NCBI GenBank assembly: GCA_011799875.1
Contig: CM022298.1
Location: 725,740,181 to 725,804,180, forward strand
Source of the DNA: Thinopyrum elongatum
Taxonomy: Eukaryota; Streptophyta; Magnoliopsida; Poales; Poaceae
Direction: 5' to 3'
DNA: 64,000 nucleotides
Part shown: in pieces, positions 45,481-55,668 of the stretch
How the letters are laid out: every line of letters starts with the position of its first letter
Position numbering within the stretch: position 1 is the stretch's first letter
The notes under the pieces: generated by a model
Databases searched by the model: none
What the model was told of the DNA's origin: nothing
The model's input: only the letters and a program-made list of their open reading frames with translations
Program-made: the position numbers and the translations under genes

Positions 45481-47091
45481 AAATTATAAGTTGGAACTGC
45501 CGGGGGCTCGAGAATGGCCCGGCAGTTCGTAGCCTCCTTGACTTGGGGAGGACGGAGGAGCCCGATATTCTTTTCCTGGCTGAGACTAAGTTGACGAAGA
45601 AGGAGTTGGATAGGTTTCGGTGGTTGTTGGGGCTCGCCAACATGGTGGCTTGGGACTCGGATGGCAGGAGTAGGGGCATTGCTTTGTTCTGGAAGCGAGG
45701 GGTGGATGTGTCCTTGAGGTCATACAGGAGGAGGCATATAGATGTGGACGTTGTTGGAGAGAGTGGGGGTGTATGGAGGTTAACCGGGGTGTATGGTGAG
45801 TCAGTGTTGGAACGGAAGAAGGAAACTTGGAGAACTGTTCGGATCCTAGGGCAGCAACACCAACAGGGCTGCCGTTGGCTTTGTTTGGGGGACTTCAATG
45901 AAATCCTCTCTTGTGATGAGAAGCTCGGAGGGGTGGCTCGACCCCAAAGGTTTATGGATAGCTTCAGGGCAACTCTTGAGGGGTGTGATCTTGTTGACAT
46001 CGGCTTTACGGGCGACAAATTCACATGGAGGAATCATAGCCATGAAGTGGATACATATATATGTGAGAGGCTGGATAGAGCTGCTGCTAATGACAAGTGG
46101 TGTGAGACTTTCCTAGAATTCACGGTGATCAACGGAAGTCCACGCCACTCGGACCACCGGGCAGTCATAGTGATGACAAAGGACGAAGGTATGGGAGGTC
46201 CTAGGGGAGACCGTGGGTTTCGATTTGAAGCCTGGTGGCTCAAGGAGGAAGGGTGTAGTGAGATAATTAAGGAAGAGTGGGAGAAGGGATGGATGGAAGG
46301 CGCGGGAGATGTTGCCCAGGTGATGCACAGAGTGGCCGGAGGTGTGCGAAGATGGAGTAAGGAAGTTGTCGGTGAGCTAGAGGAGAAGCTTAAGAAAGCA
46401 AAGGGTGATATGGAGAAGTGCATGAGAGCGCCCATGTCAGACCCAAAAATTAGAGAAGAGGCGAGACTGCGGTGCTTGTTTGAAGAGCTCGAGGAGAAGA
46501 AAAACATTAAGATGAAGCAACGATCACACGTGACGTGGTTGAAAGAAGGCAGCAGGAACAATAACACCCGCTATTATACGGCAGTTGCTTCGGGTCGCAA
46601 GAAGGCGAACCGAGTAAAAATGCTCAGGAAGGAAGATGGGTCGGTGGTGAAGGAGGGGGAGGAAATGACTAATTATGTCTGCTCATTTTTTCAGGACCTA
46701 TTCTCATCAGCGGTTGGTGACCGTTTAAATGAGCTCATCAGTAAAGTCCAGCCAGGCATAACTGCAGCCATGCATAGTGTTCTTGATGCTGAATTCACCA
46801 GGGAGGAAGTTAAGGCTGCTCTTGATCATATCGGGGACCTAAAGGCGCCAGGGCCCGATCGTATGCCCTCTATTGTCTACAAACGTCATTGGCAATTCAT
46901 GGGCGACCGAGTGGTGGAGGAGGTGCTTCAGGTAATTAATGGGGGCATGCTACCTGAGGGTTGGAACGACACGCTTGTAGTGTTGAATCCAAAAGTGAAA
47001 ATCCCAGTAGGATCAAGGACCTACGCCCCATTAGTTTGTGCAATGTTGTTTACAAATTGGTGTCCAAGGTCCTCGCCAATCGCATTAAGAT
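45477..47091 (+). pseudogene. LINE ORF2, 5' part: endonuclease and start of RT
   Basis: The start MKIISWNCRGL at 45477 overlaps the ORF1 stop as ATGA. Apurinic-endonuclease motifs follow: ISWNCRGL, FLAETKL (the metal-binding Glu), LCLGDFNEI and SPRHSDHRAVIV. A long Lys/Glu-rich linker and an RT entry segment (LKAPGPDRMPSIVYKRHW, ~46845) come next. One base is lost or gained at about 46990-47005, after which the expected [23 protein letters not shown] lies in another frame. The gene is cut at 47091 by the CACTA element. The endonuclease frame itself is intact over more than 500 codons. Confidence 0.9.
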
Positions 47092-47640
47092 CACTACCAG
47101 AATAACTGCGTACGCCACCGGCCCCCGTCGGCATAGATGGATGTATCCCGACGGCCCAGGTCCAGCCGTCGGCGTAGGTAAGCCGTCGGCATATATCCAT
47201 CTATGCCGACGGGGGCCGTCGGCATAGGTCACCCGTCGGCATCGCAAAATATATGCCTACGGTGGCCGTCGGCATAGGGGCGGCCATCGCCATATCCTGT
47301 GGGCCCGGCTACCCGGGTGGCGAGGGCCGTTTGACGGCGTGACGCCTATGCCGACGGCATAACGGTGGCCGTCGGCATAGATATGCCGACGGCTATGCCG
47401 ACGTCATCAATCCGCGTGGTCCGCCACATCATCGATCCGAGCCACTCGCCGGTCCGTGGGGTGGCATATCTATGCCGACGGCCTTGCGATCGGCATAGGC
47501 CTGGCCCATGGCCCCTGCCATGTCATCGATCCGCGGCCTAGGCCACATCATCGATCCAGGGCTATACCGCTCCGTGGCCGTAGCTATGCCGACGGCTTTC
47601 CCGTAGGCATAGATTTCTAGTAATTTTTTGATATTTTATT
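47092..47640. repeat. Left subterminal repeats of the CACTA element
   Basis: About a dozen GCCGTCGGCATA or TATGCCGACGGC units, often in inverted pairs, lie within ~500 bases of the left end. They are the expected binding sites for the element's TNPA-like protein, as in En/Spm. Confidence 0.85.
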
Positions 47641-47759
47641 TATTTTCTATTTTTATTTTTTTCCAAAACTAATTTGATTAACTTAAATGTGCCTTATGTA
47701 CAGAAAACATATCTCGATTATATATATATCGATTGCCCCCCCCCCCCTCACGGTCGTCG

Positions 47760-50230
47760 CTTTCGCCGTACCACGGAGAGGGGAGACAGGACGGGGTACC
47801 TGGGGGGGTAGCAATGCCGCCAGGTGCTGCGGTGGGTTGGGCGGGGAAGGTGTTCGGGGGTGTAGCTATGGGCGGGGCTAAGACAACCAGGTGAAAAGGT
47901 CCACCGGTCAAACCCCGTCCGGCGAAAGTCAAAGGGCTAGATCTGGCGGTCGTCTGTGCCAGGGTTAGACGGGACGGGGTACCTGGAGGGGGTAGCAATG
48001 CCGCCAGGTGTTGCGGTGGGCCCTCCTACGCTTGTCACATGCGTGGTGGCAGGCGCAGGCACCCGGCACACGGCTCCGGGGTTTACCCCCCCTCACGGGC
48101 GTCGCTGCCGCCAGGTCCCGGAGGGGGGAAACGGCCACGTCGGGCCGACACGGATGAAATCTTGGGGTTGGTTGGGCGGGGACGGTGTTCGGGGGTGTAT
48201 CTATGGGCGGGGCTATGACAACGAGGTGAAAAGGTCCACCGGTCAAACCCTGTCCGGCGAAAGTCAAAGGGCTAGATCTGGCAGTCGTCTGTGTAAGGGT
48301 TAGACGGGAAGGGGTACCTGGAGGGGGTAGCAATGCCGCCAGGTGTTGCGGTGGGCCCTCCTACGCTTGTCACATGCGTGGTGGCAGGCGCAGGCACCCG
48401 GCTCCGGGGTGTGCCCCCCCTCACGGGAGTCGCTGCCACCGTGTCCCGGAGGGGGGAAACGGCCACGTCGGGCCGACATGGAGGGAATCTTGGGGTGGGT
48501 TGGGCGGGGACGGTGTTCCGGGGTGTAGCTATGGGCGGGGCTATGACAAACAGGAGAAAAGGTCCACCGCTCGAACCCCGTCCGGCGAAAGTCAAAGGTC
48601 TAGATCCGGCGGTCGTCTGTGTCAAGGTTAGACAGGACGGGGTACCTGGAGGGGGTAGCAATGCCGCCAGGTGTTGCGGTGGGCCCTCCTACGCTTGTCA
48701 CATGCGTGGTGGCAGGCGCAGGCATCCGACATGCGGCTACGGGGTGTGCCCCCCCTCACGGGTGTCGCTGCCGCCGTGTCCCGGTGGGGGGAAACGGCCA
48801 TGTCGGGCTGACACGGAGGGAATCTTGGGGTGGGTTGGGGCGGGGACGGTGTTTCGGGGGGTGTAGCTATGGCGGGGCTATGACAACCAGGTGAAAAGGT
48901 CCACCGGTCAAATCCCGTCCGGCGAAAGTCAAAGGGCTAGATCCGGCGGTCGTCTGTGTCAGGGTTAGACGGGACGGGGTACCTGGAGGGGGTAGCAATG
49001 CCGCCAGGTGTTGCGGTGGGCCCTCCTACGCTTGTTACATGCGTGGTGGCAGGCGCAGGCACCCAGCACGCTGCTCCGGGGTGTGCCCCCCCTCACGGGC
49101 GTCGCTGCCGCCGTGTCCCGGAGGGGGGAAACGGCCACGTCCGGCCGACACAGGGGGAATCTTGGGGTGGGTTGGGCGGGGACGGTGTTCGGGGGTGTAG
49201 CTATGGGCGGGGCTATGACAACCAGGTGGAAAGGTCCACCGGTCAAACCCCGTCCTGCGAAAGTCAAAGGGCTAGATCCGGCGGTCGTCTGTGTCAGGGT
49301 TAGATGGGACGGGGTACCTGGAGGGGGTAGCAATGCTGCCAGGTGTTGCGGTGGGCCCTCCTACACTTGTCACATGCGTGGTGGCAGGCGCAGGCACCCA
49401 ACACGCGTCTCCGTGGTGTGCCCCCCCTCACGGGCTCGCTGCCAGCCGTGTCCCGAGGGGGAAACACCACTTCCGCCACACAGGGGAATCTTGGGTGGGT
49501 TGGGCGGGGACGGTGTTCGGGGGTGTAGCTATGGGCGGGGCTATGACAACCAGGTGAAAAGGTCCACCGGTCAAACCCCGTCCTGCGAAAGTCAAAGGGC
49601 TAGATCCGGCGGTCGTCTGTGTCAGGGTTAGACGGGACGAGGTACCTGGAGGGGGTAGCAATGCTGCCAGGTGTTGCGGTGGGCCCTCCTACACTTGTCA
49701 CATGCGTGGTGGCAGGCGCAGGCACCCGGCACGCGGCTCCGTGGTGTGCCCCCCCTCACGGGCGTCGCTGCCGCCGTGTCCCGGAGGGGGGAAACGGCCA
49801 CGTCGGGCCGACACGGAGGGAATCTTGGGGTGGGTTGGGCGGGGATGGTGTTCGGGAGTGTAGCTATGGGCGGGGCTATGACAACCAGGTGAAAAGGTCC
49901 ACCGGTCAAACCCCGTCCGGCGAAAGTCAAAAGGTTAGATCCGGCGGTCGTCTGTGTCAGGGTTAGATGGGACGGGGTACCTCGAGGGGGTAGCTATGCT
50001 GCCAGGTGTTGCGGTGGGCCCTCCTACGCTTGTCACATTCGTGGTGGCAGGTGCAGGCACCCGGCACGCGGCTCCGGGGTGTGCCCCCCCCCCCCCTCAC
50101 GGGCGTCGCTGCCACCGTGTCCCACGGACGTCTGTGTCAGGGTTAGACGGGACTTGGTACCTGGAGGTGGTAGCAATGCCGCCAGGTGTTGCGGTGGGCC
50201 CTCATACGCTTGTCACATGCGTGGTGGCTA
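47760..50230 (+). repeat. Tandem array of ~334-bp units inside the CACTA element
   Basis: The landmark GGGGTACCTGG recurs at about 47796, 47980, 48314, 48642, 48980, 49314, 49642, 49977 and 50157. Intervals of 334, 328, 338, 334, 328 and 335 bases mark six full units between shorter partial units of 184 and 180 bases. Each unit includes GCGGTGGGCCCTCCTACGCT and ATGGGCGGGGCTATGACAA. Open frames are present but drift between units, so coding is not supported. Confidence 0.95.
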
Positions 50231-50334
50231 ATGAATACCGGAGCTTATAACGTATGGATTAGTGAACTATTTAAACAGGTCAAATTGCTTGTCCCTGGGC
50301 GAGCGAGGTGGGACTATTTTTTCAAAAAAAGTGG

Positions 50335-50475
50335 TTGCCATCTATGCCTACGGCCTTGCCGTCGGCATAGGCCTCCTATCTATGCCGCGGCCTGGCCGTC
50401 GGCATATGCCTCTTATCCACTCGCCGGCCCTGTCCCTGGCAGGTGGGACCAAACCTATGCCGACGGCGTGCCCTC
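50335..50475. repeat. Internal block of subterminal-type repeats
   Basis: GCCGTCGGCATAGGCC, GGCCGTCGGCATATGCC and ATGCCGACGGC occur here, 3.2 kb from the left end and 5.2 kb from the right end. Such units are otherwise confined to the two ends of the element. Confidence 0.75.
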
Positions 50476-50949
50476 CTCAACCCCTCCTCCTCCTACTCCA
50501 CGACCCCGACCCACGCCGCGCCGCCGCCTGGCCCGGACCCCCACCCGCGCCTCCGCCGCCACCGGATCCCGACCCGCCGCGCCGCCGCACCCTCGCTCTA
50601 GTCCCCGCCGCTGCCATGTCCCGACCCACGCCACCGCCCACCATCACTGCCGCCGTCCGGCCCCCTCCACCCAAGCCCCGCCGCGCCGCCACCGCACCGC
50701 GCGCCGGCCTGCCTCGGCCTCCTCGACCCCGGCCGTCCCTGCGTCGACGCCGCCCGGGCATCCTGGCCCAATCGCCTGAGCGTGGCACCGGCCGGCCGGA
50801 GCCCTAGCCTGGCCACTCCCCCTGCCCCGACCCGCACCCCCTCCGGTGGCCGTCGTGGGGTGCTGCTCGGGCCGCTGTCCCCTGCCCGACCCGTACCCCC
50901 TCGCCTCTCCCGTACTGCCCCCCTTGGTGAGCTCCCCCGCCACCTGCCG

Positions 50950-50996
<47 letters not shown>
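50950..50996 (+). repeat. 47-base poly-C run
   Basis: An unbroken run of 47 C lies in a Pro-codon-rich, GC-rich block upstream of the CACTA gene. Its true length is likely to be uncertain in any assembly. Confidence 0.95.
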
Positions 50997-50997
<1 letters not shown>

Positions 50998-51048
50998 CTG
51001 CTGCCGCCGCTGCTGTTTTTTTTCTTCTTGCTACTGTTTTGTAGGAGT

Positions 51049-51365
51049 AGGTAGTTAGATAAATAGATAGATAGTTAGATAGTTAGATAAATAGATGAAT
51101 GGATGGATAGATAGTTAGATAAATAGATTTTTTTGTAGTTTTTTCTTCTTCTTCTTGCTACTGTTTTTAGGTGGATGGATGTATGGATAAATTTTTGTTA
51201 GATGGATGCATGGATGTTGTTAGAATCATAGATGGTGGATGGATGGAATGTTGGTGAATTTTTTTAGAAACTTTGTTTGTCATAAATTTAATGTTAGGTC
51301 ATGTTGATGAATGGATGTTGGTCAAGTTAATGATAGATGAATGGATGGATGGATGTTGGACAAAA
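51049..51365 (+). repeat. TAGA/GATG simple-sequence tract
   Basis: Imperfect GATAGATAGTTAGATA and ATGGATGGATG repeats alternate with T runs. Confidence 0.8.
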
Positions 51366-51585
51366 TTTTGACACTTGACTGAGATGTGATGATCTTGCTT
51401 TTTTTTTATACTCATAATGATCTTGCTAAAATAATTGAAGACAAAATTTTGAGACTTACTAAGATGTGATGATCTTGCGAAAAAAATTGATACTCATGAT
51501 GATCTTGCTAAAAGAATAGAAGACAAAAGTTTGACACTTGACTGAGATGTGATGATCTAAGTTGTTCTTTCGGTGTAATTTGTAG

Positions 51586-52239
51586 GCTTTGTGGTGTTGC
51601 ATTTCATCGGAGTGACCGTCGTCTGACGGGTTGGTCCATGAGCATCCCGCTGTTGTTCGACTCCTTCCCCTACAACCGAGGGTGAGCTACAAGTACATCT
51701 CCTACATTTTTTCATGTCACTAGATTTCATTCTCAAGTCAAGTCGCGTAACCTAGGCGTCTCCCGTCCGAAAGGGTTGCATCGATAAATATGCATTCAAT
51801 TGCATATTTATCACTGCAGCTCTTTCGGATTGTCCAGCGTTTTCCACGGACAGCCCGAGGATGTGTAGATTGGGTATGTTCTCCATGTTCTACCCCGTTC
51901 CGAGATAGGATTTCGGCGGCGCCTCCCCATTGTTCTCCAGAGCAAATTCTCTCGGCTATTTGCCGAGACGTGTATCTGGAGAACAGCGGGGAGGTGCTGC
52001 CGAAATTTTGTCTCGGAACGGGTGATGATGATGTGGATCCAAACGACGACGATGCACGGAAAGATGGTGAGACCATTGTCAATGAAAATGACATACTTAT
52101 GCTAGAAAAGTTAAACAAAGACGTTGACGACAAGGAAGAGCCTCCACCTCCGTCAGACAACGAAGACGATATGATTGATAGTGATGATGAGACCGACCGA
52201 GAAAGAGGTTACAACAGTGATGATTCGTATGGTATCTAG
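51586..52239 (+). CDS. Unidentified upstream exons of the CACTA element, with hairpin
   Basis: A short exon-like block at 51586-51681 has an acceptor TTTGTAG and donor GTGAGC. A frame at 51790-52239 follows; it contains SPEQILSAICRDVYLENSG and ends in an Asp/Glu-rich tail (DDDVDPNDDD, DNEDDMIDSDDE). I do not recognise the product. It may be the 3' part of a lost TNPD-like gene or an upstream exon of the TNPA-like gene. The first half is built from the two arms of an inverted repeat (51894-52022), so the frame there is constrained by RNA folding as well as by coding. Confidence 0.4.
51894..52022 (+). other. Long RNA hairpin with 48-nt arms
   Basis: Arms 51894-51941 and 51975-52022 are inverse copies: 41 Watson-Crick pairs, 6 G:U pairs and one mismatch if read as plus-strand RNA. 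The loop of 33 bases contains a further 7-bp stem TCTCGGC/GCCGAGA. On the minus strand the six wobble pairs would be C:A mismatches. Confidence 0.85.
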
Positions 52240-52397
52240 CAGATGTACGTTTCAAGTCTTTTTTTTTCTATAGTTTAGGAATATGCCTTTTTATGTTTTT
52301 TTATTAATGTGTTTATTATTCCTTATTATTATGCCTTTTCCTTCATTTTATTAATGTACTAATTGCTTATTCTCTTTTCAATGCACGTTCGTGGAAC

Positions 52398-54880
52398 ATG
52401 GGCAAGGGGAAGGCCGACGGCGTGGGTTTCCTACGCAAGGTCGTCGGCCTGCCTAGTCGGAGTGGTCGAGCATGTAATCCTCCCCCCGGCTACTTGACGA
52501 TGATTCCTCACAAGGAGGTCGAGGGAGAGGTGCCCCTAGAGGAGGAGGGGGCGAGGGGAGAGCCCCTAGAGGGCGAGGTGGTGGGGGGAGAGCCACTACA
52601 GGCGGTCACGGCCAGAAAGAGCGCACCCTCACCGACTTAGGGGTGTTGTCTTCGAGGCCCTCCTCTAGTGAGGTACCCTCCTCTCGTGAGGTACCCTCTG
52701 ACAAGGAGGAGGAGGAGGACGAGGAGGAGGAGGAGGTTCGGGATGGGGCCGAGGAGGAGGTGGAGGAGGAGGTTGGGGAGGGAGACGAGGAGGAGGAGGA
52801 GGAGGCAGGCGAGGAGGAGGGTGGTGGCGGGGATGGTGGTGGTGGCGCGGAGGAGGTTGGTAACAAGGGGTGGCTGCGTGGTAACGCAAAGCTACCAAAG
52901 CAAATTCCTGCTACTGAGGAGCAGAAGTGGCTCATTGAGCCCACGGGGAAAGAGTAAGTGCCACTTTATAAGAATTTCATTCTTTTGCTTGTCACATGCT
53001 CATTCCGGTAGTTATTTTTTTTTGCTTGTCACATGCTTATATTTCATTCTTTTGCAGCAACTGGATTTATCCTAAAGGGGCCCGTATTCCCAACGGCCTC
53101 ATCACCGTCTTGCTGAAGTTACACTGGCTGGGGCTGTACTGTCCGGATCCAGTCAGGCACCCGGACCGTCGGGTTTTGGCCACGAGCTGGGACCACTGGG
53201 AAGCGGCCCTCCACGCGGACCATGAGACCCATGCCAAGGCCGTGATCACTACTTTCTGGGTGAGTTCTCTTCAGAAGCACAAGTCCATTCTGGTTTCCTG
53301 AATGATTTAAGTCAGGGCTTCTTCCATTCTTGTTTCATGCATGATTGTAGAAATTCTATCGAGTTCTTCCGGAGCACCAGGCCAGAGCCGACCAGATCGT
53401 GCTGCACCAAGCCAAGAAGAAGGCCCGCCAGCTCCAGTACGAGGTGCGCTGGGTGGCCATCTCGACATACTATCACGACGCTCTTTGTGTGAAGATGACC
53501 AAGGAAGAAGCGCGGAGGATGGGCATTACCTTGGAGAGGCACGAGTACTTGGCGGTAAGTATAAAAGATTTTTCATTCCGATGTTTGTGGTACATTTCAC
53601 CATTTCGTGTTGACCTGCCATTATGCTTTCATTATGTAGGTGTGTCCAAATTGGTGTTATGGAAAAGACGAGTCCTGGGTGGCATTGGTGGTTCTTTGGT
53701 GTGATAAGGATGGAGCCTGGGCAGCTACAAGCATCAAAATCAAGGCTAACCGAGGGAAGGATGGAGTACATGCTCAGGGAAACCGAAACCACTTTCTCCA
53801 CAAGACACTTAATGTATGACTAACCTCATTAAACATTCTTCTTCTTCTATTTACCGTCACTTTCTTATGTATGACTAACCTCTGTTTGGTGATGCATGAG
53901 GAGAAACTGAAGCGGCCGCTCTCACACATGCAGGCGTGGGAGATCGCCCATACGCGGAAGGACTCCAAGCCTGGCGAGCCCAAGTACTACGGCAAGACCG
54001 CGCAGAGGAAGAAGGCCTACTCCGAAGGGTATCTGAGGTTACATCCTGACACACCTGACCCCATTGCGGCGGATCTGGACGAGAGGGTGGTGGTGGGCAT
54101 GGGGCCCAAGGAGCACGGTCGGGAGGCGGTTCTGGATGCTGTGATCACTCCTACTATCTCCTACACACAGCTCCGTCGGATCGACCCGAGCCTGAGCCAG
54201 CGCACGAGCACGCCCATGACCAGTGCGCAATCACAGTCCCTCTTTCAGGAGCGGCAATCTGTAAGTATTTTCCCTCTTATCTTCATTGCTCACTTTATTT
54301 TCCGCATTTAGTAGTTTTATGAGTTCCATCATGTCATACCGTAGGCCTACATGGAGTACACACGCCAGGAGACCATGGCGTGGCACGAGAGCCTTTTTGC
54401 ATTCCATGAGCAGAACAATCGCATGATGCAGCACGCTCTTCAGGAAATGGCGGCCGGCAGGGTTCCTCAATTGCAACCAGCACCATCTCCTCCACCACAA
54501 CCAAGGCTGCTTACCTTTGAGGAGTTTCTGGCACAGAACGCTGGCCCCTCGCCGGTTAGTTCATCCCCAATCTATTCACCCAAAGCATATCGTTTATTCA
54601 ACACAGTCATATATCCCGTTAACATGTCTTTTCAACATCCAGGGAACCGGTGGATCGTCTCCGTTGGTGGTGGTCTTCGCAGCACTCCCGAGTCACAGAG
54701 CCCGATCACTCCGATCCACGGAGGCGGAGGCGGAGGCGGAGGCGGTGGCGGTCTTGGCGGTGGCGCTGCCGCTAGCAGTGACGACCTGGGCTTCGGCGGA
54801 CTTGGCGGTGACGACCTCCGCGGTGCTCGACGTCCAGGCGCTTAAGCCTTTGGGTGACTTGTGGCGGTCTTCGTGGTGAT
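52398..54880 (+). CDS. TNPA-like plant transposase (Ptta/En/Spm type), multi-exon
   Basis: Exons suggested by splice sites: ~52398-52953, 53058-53259, 53351-53554, 53640-53813, ~53901-54260, 54345-54554 and 54643 to about 54845-54880. The first is basic/Gly-rich, then strongly acidic (runs of Glu), ending in WLIEPTGK. Exons 2-4 encode DNWIYPKGARIP, HADHETHAKAVITTFW and VALVVLWCDKDGAW. Exon 5 has WEIAHTRKDSKPGEPKYYGK, the hallmark of the Transposase_24 family. Exon 6 is helical (QETMAWHESLFAFHEQNNRMM) and Pro-rich, and exon 7 Gly-rich. Such proteins bind the subterminal repeats of CACTA ends. The first exon changes frame near 52600-52640, and the frame of the last exon is ambiguous. Otherwise no stop interrupts exons 2-6, so it may still be expressed. 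Confidence 0.7.
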
Positions 54881-55074
54881 GATACTTATATGCTTGTGAT
54901 GTTACTTATTGTTGTTTGTGATATTCTTATATGCTTGGTGGTGATGATACTTATATGTTTATGGTTTGCGATGCTTCTTATGTTGTGTGATGATGCATTT
55001 GTTGTGTGATGCTGCTCCTTATTGTTATGTGATGCATATATTGCTGTATGATTCTTATATATGCTTCAAATGCT
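54881..55074. other. 3' region of the CACTA gene
   Basis: T/G-rich stretch with repeated GTGATG..CTTATATGCTT words. It is a likely 3' untranslated region; no other feature was seen. Confidence 0.4.
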
Positions 55075-55668
55075 AGCCGTCGGCATAGATATGGCGTGAG
55101 CTCCCAGTGGCTGCCACGTGGAAAAACAGACAGAAACTATGCCGACGGCCTAGCCGTCGGCATAGTTGTAAAGTACGCCGACGGCTAGGCCGTCGTCATA
55201 GCAGCCACGTGGCAGCAACTGGGCATTCTTGGGGCAGGGCTATGCCTACGGTTGTGCCGTCGGCATAGATTTAAACTACGCCGACGGCTAAGCCGTCGGC
55301 ATAGCCCTGCCCCAAGAGGTACAGCTGCGCGCCACGTGGCACATGTATGCCGACGGCCAAGCCGTCGGCATACGTGTGCCACGTGGCGCGGCCGTCGGCA
55401 TACGTGTGCCACGTGGCGCGCAGCTGTTGGTCTGCACTTGACGGCGTCCACCGTTAGGCGTGGACGTTGCCGACGGCCGAGGCCGTCGGCATAGATGTAC
55501 GGACACCGTTGGGATAGGATCTAAGCCGACGGCCTCCCGGGCTACGCCGACGGATATGTTGCCGACGGCCCTATGCCGACGGGGGCCGTCGGCATAGGCC
55601 TGTCCCGACGGGAATCAGGGCTATGCCGACGGCCATGGCCGTCGGCATAGGGGGCGATTCTGGTAGTG
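55075..55668. repeat. Right subterminal repeats of the CACTA element
   Basis: Many GCCGTCGGCATA/TATGCCGACGGC units lie here, several as head-to-head pairs able to form small hairpins, with a GCCACGTGGC-containing unit repeated near 55205, 55333 and 55378-55418. They end at the terminal inverted repeat. Confidence 0.88.

Larger units (their letters stand above)
47092..55668 (+). mobile_element. CACTA (En/Spm) DNA transposon, 8577 bp, TSD GAT
   Basis: Termini are CACTACCAGAAT at the left and its exact inverse ATTCTGGTAGTG at the right, flanked by GAT (47089-47091 and 55669-55671). Subterminal regions carry many GCCGTCGGCATA units in both orientations. Inside are a 334-bp tandem array (47760-50230), a GC-rich block with a 47-base C run, and a multi-exon gene of the plant transposase Ptta/En/Spm type (52398-54880). 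The catalytic TNPD-like (Transposase_21) gene is not recognisable, so the element is probably non-autonomous. It interrupts LINE ORF2 precisely. Confidence 0.95.

Noticed and set aside
47678..50250. Many frames of 70-210 codons repeated along the array
   Set aside because: They follow from a GC-rich tandem repeat whose unit length is not always a multiple of three; no protein domain.
50477..50943. Gly/Arg-rich and Pro-rich frames on both strands
   Set aside because: Extreme base composition near the poly-C run; no family resemblance.
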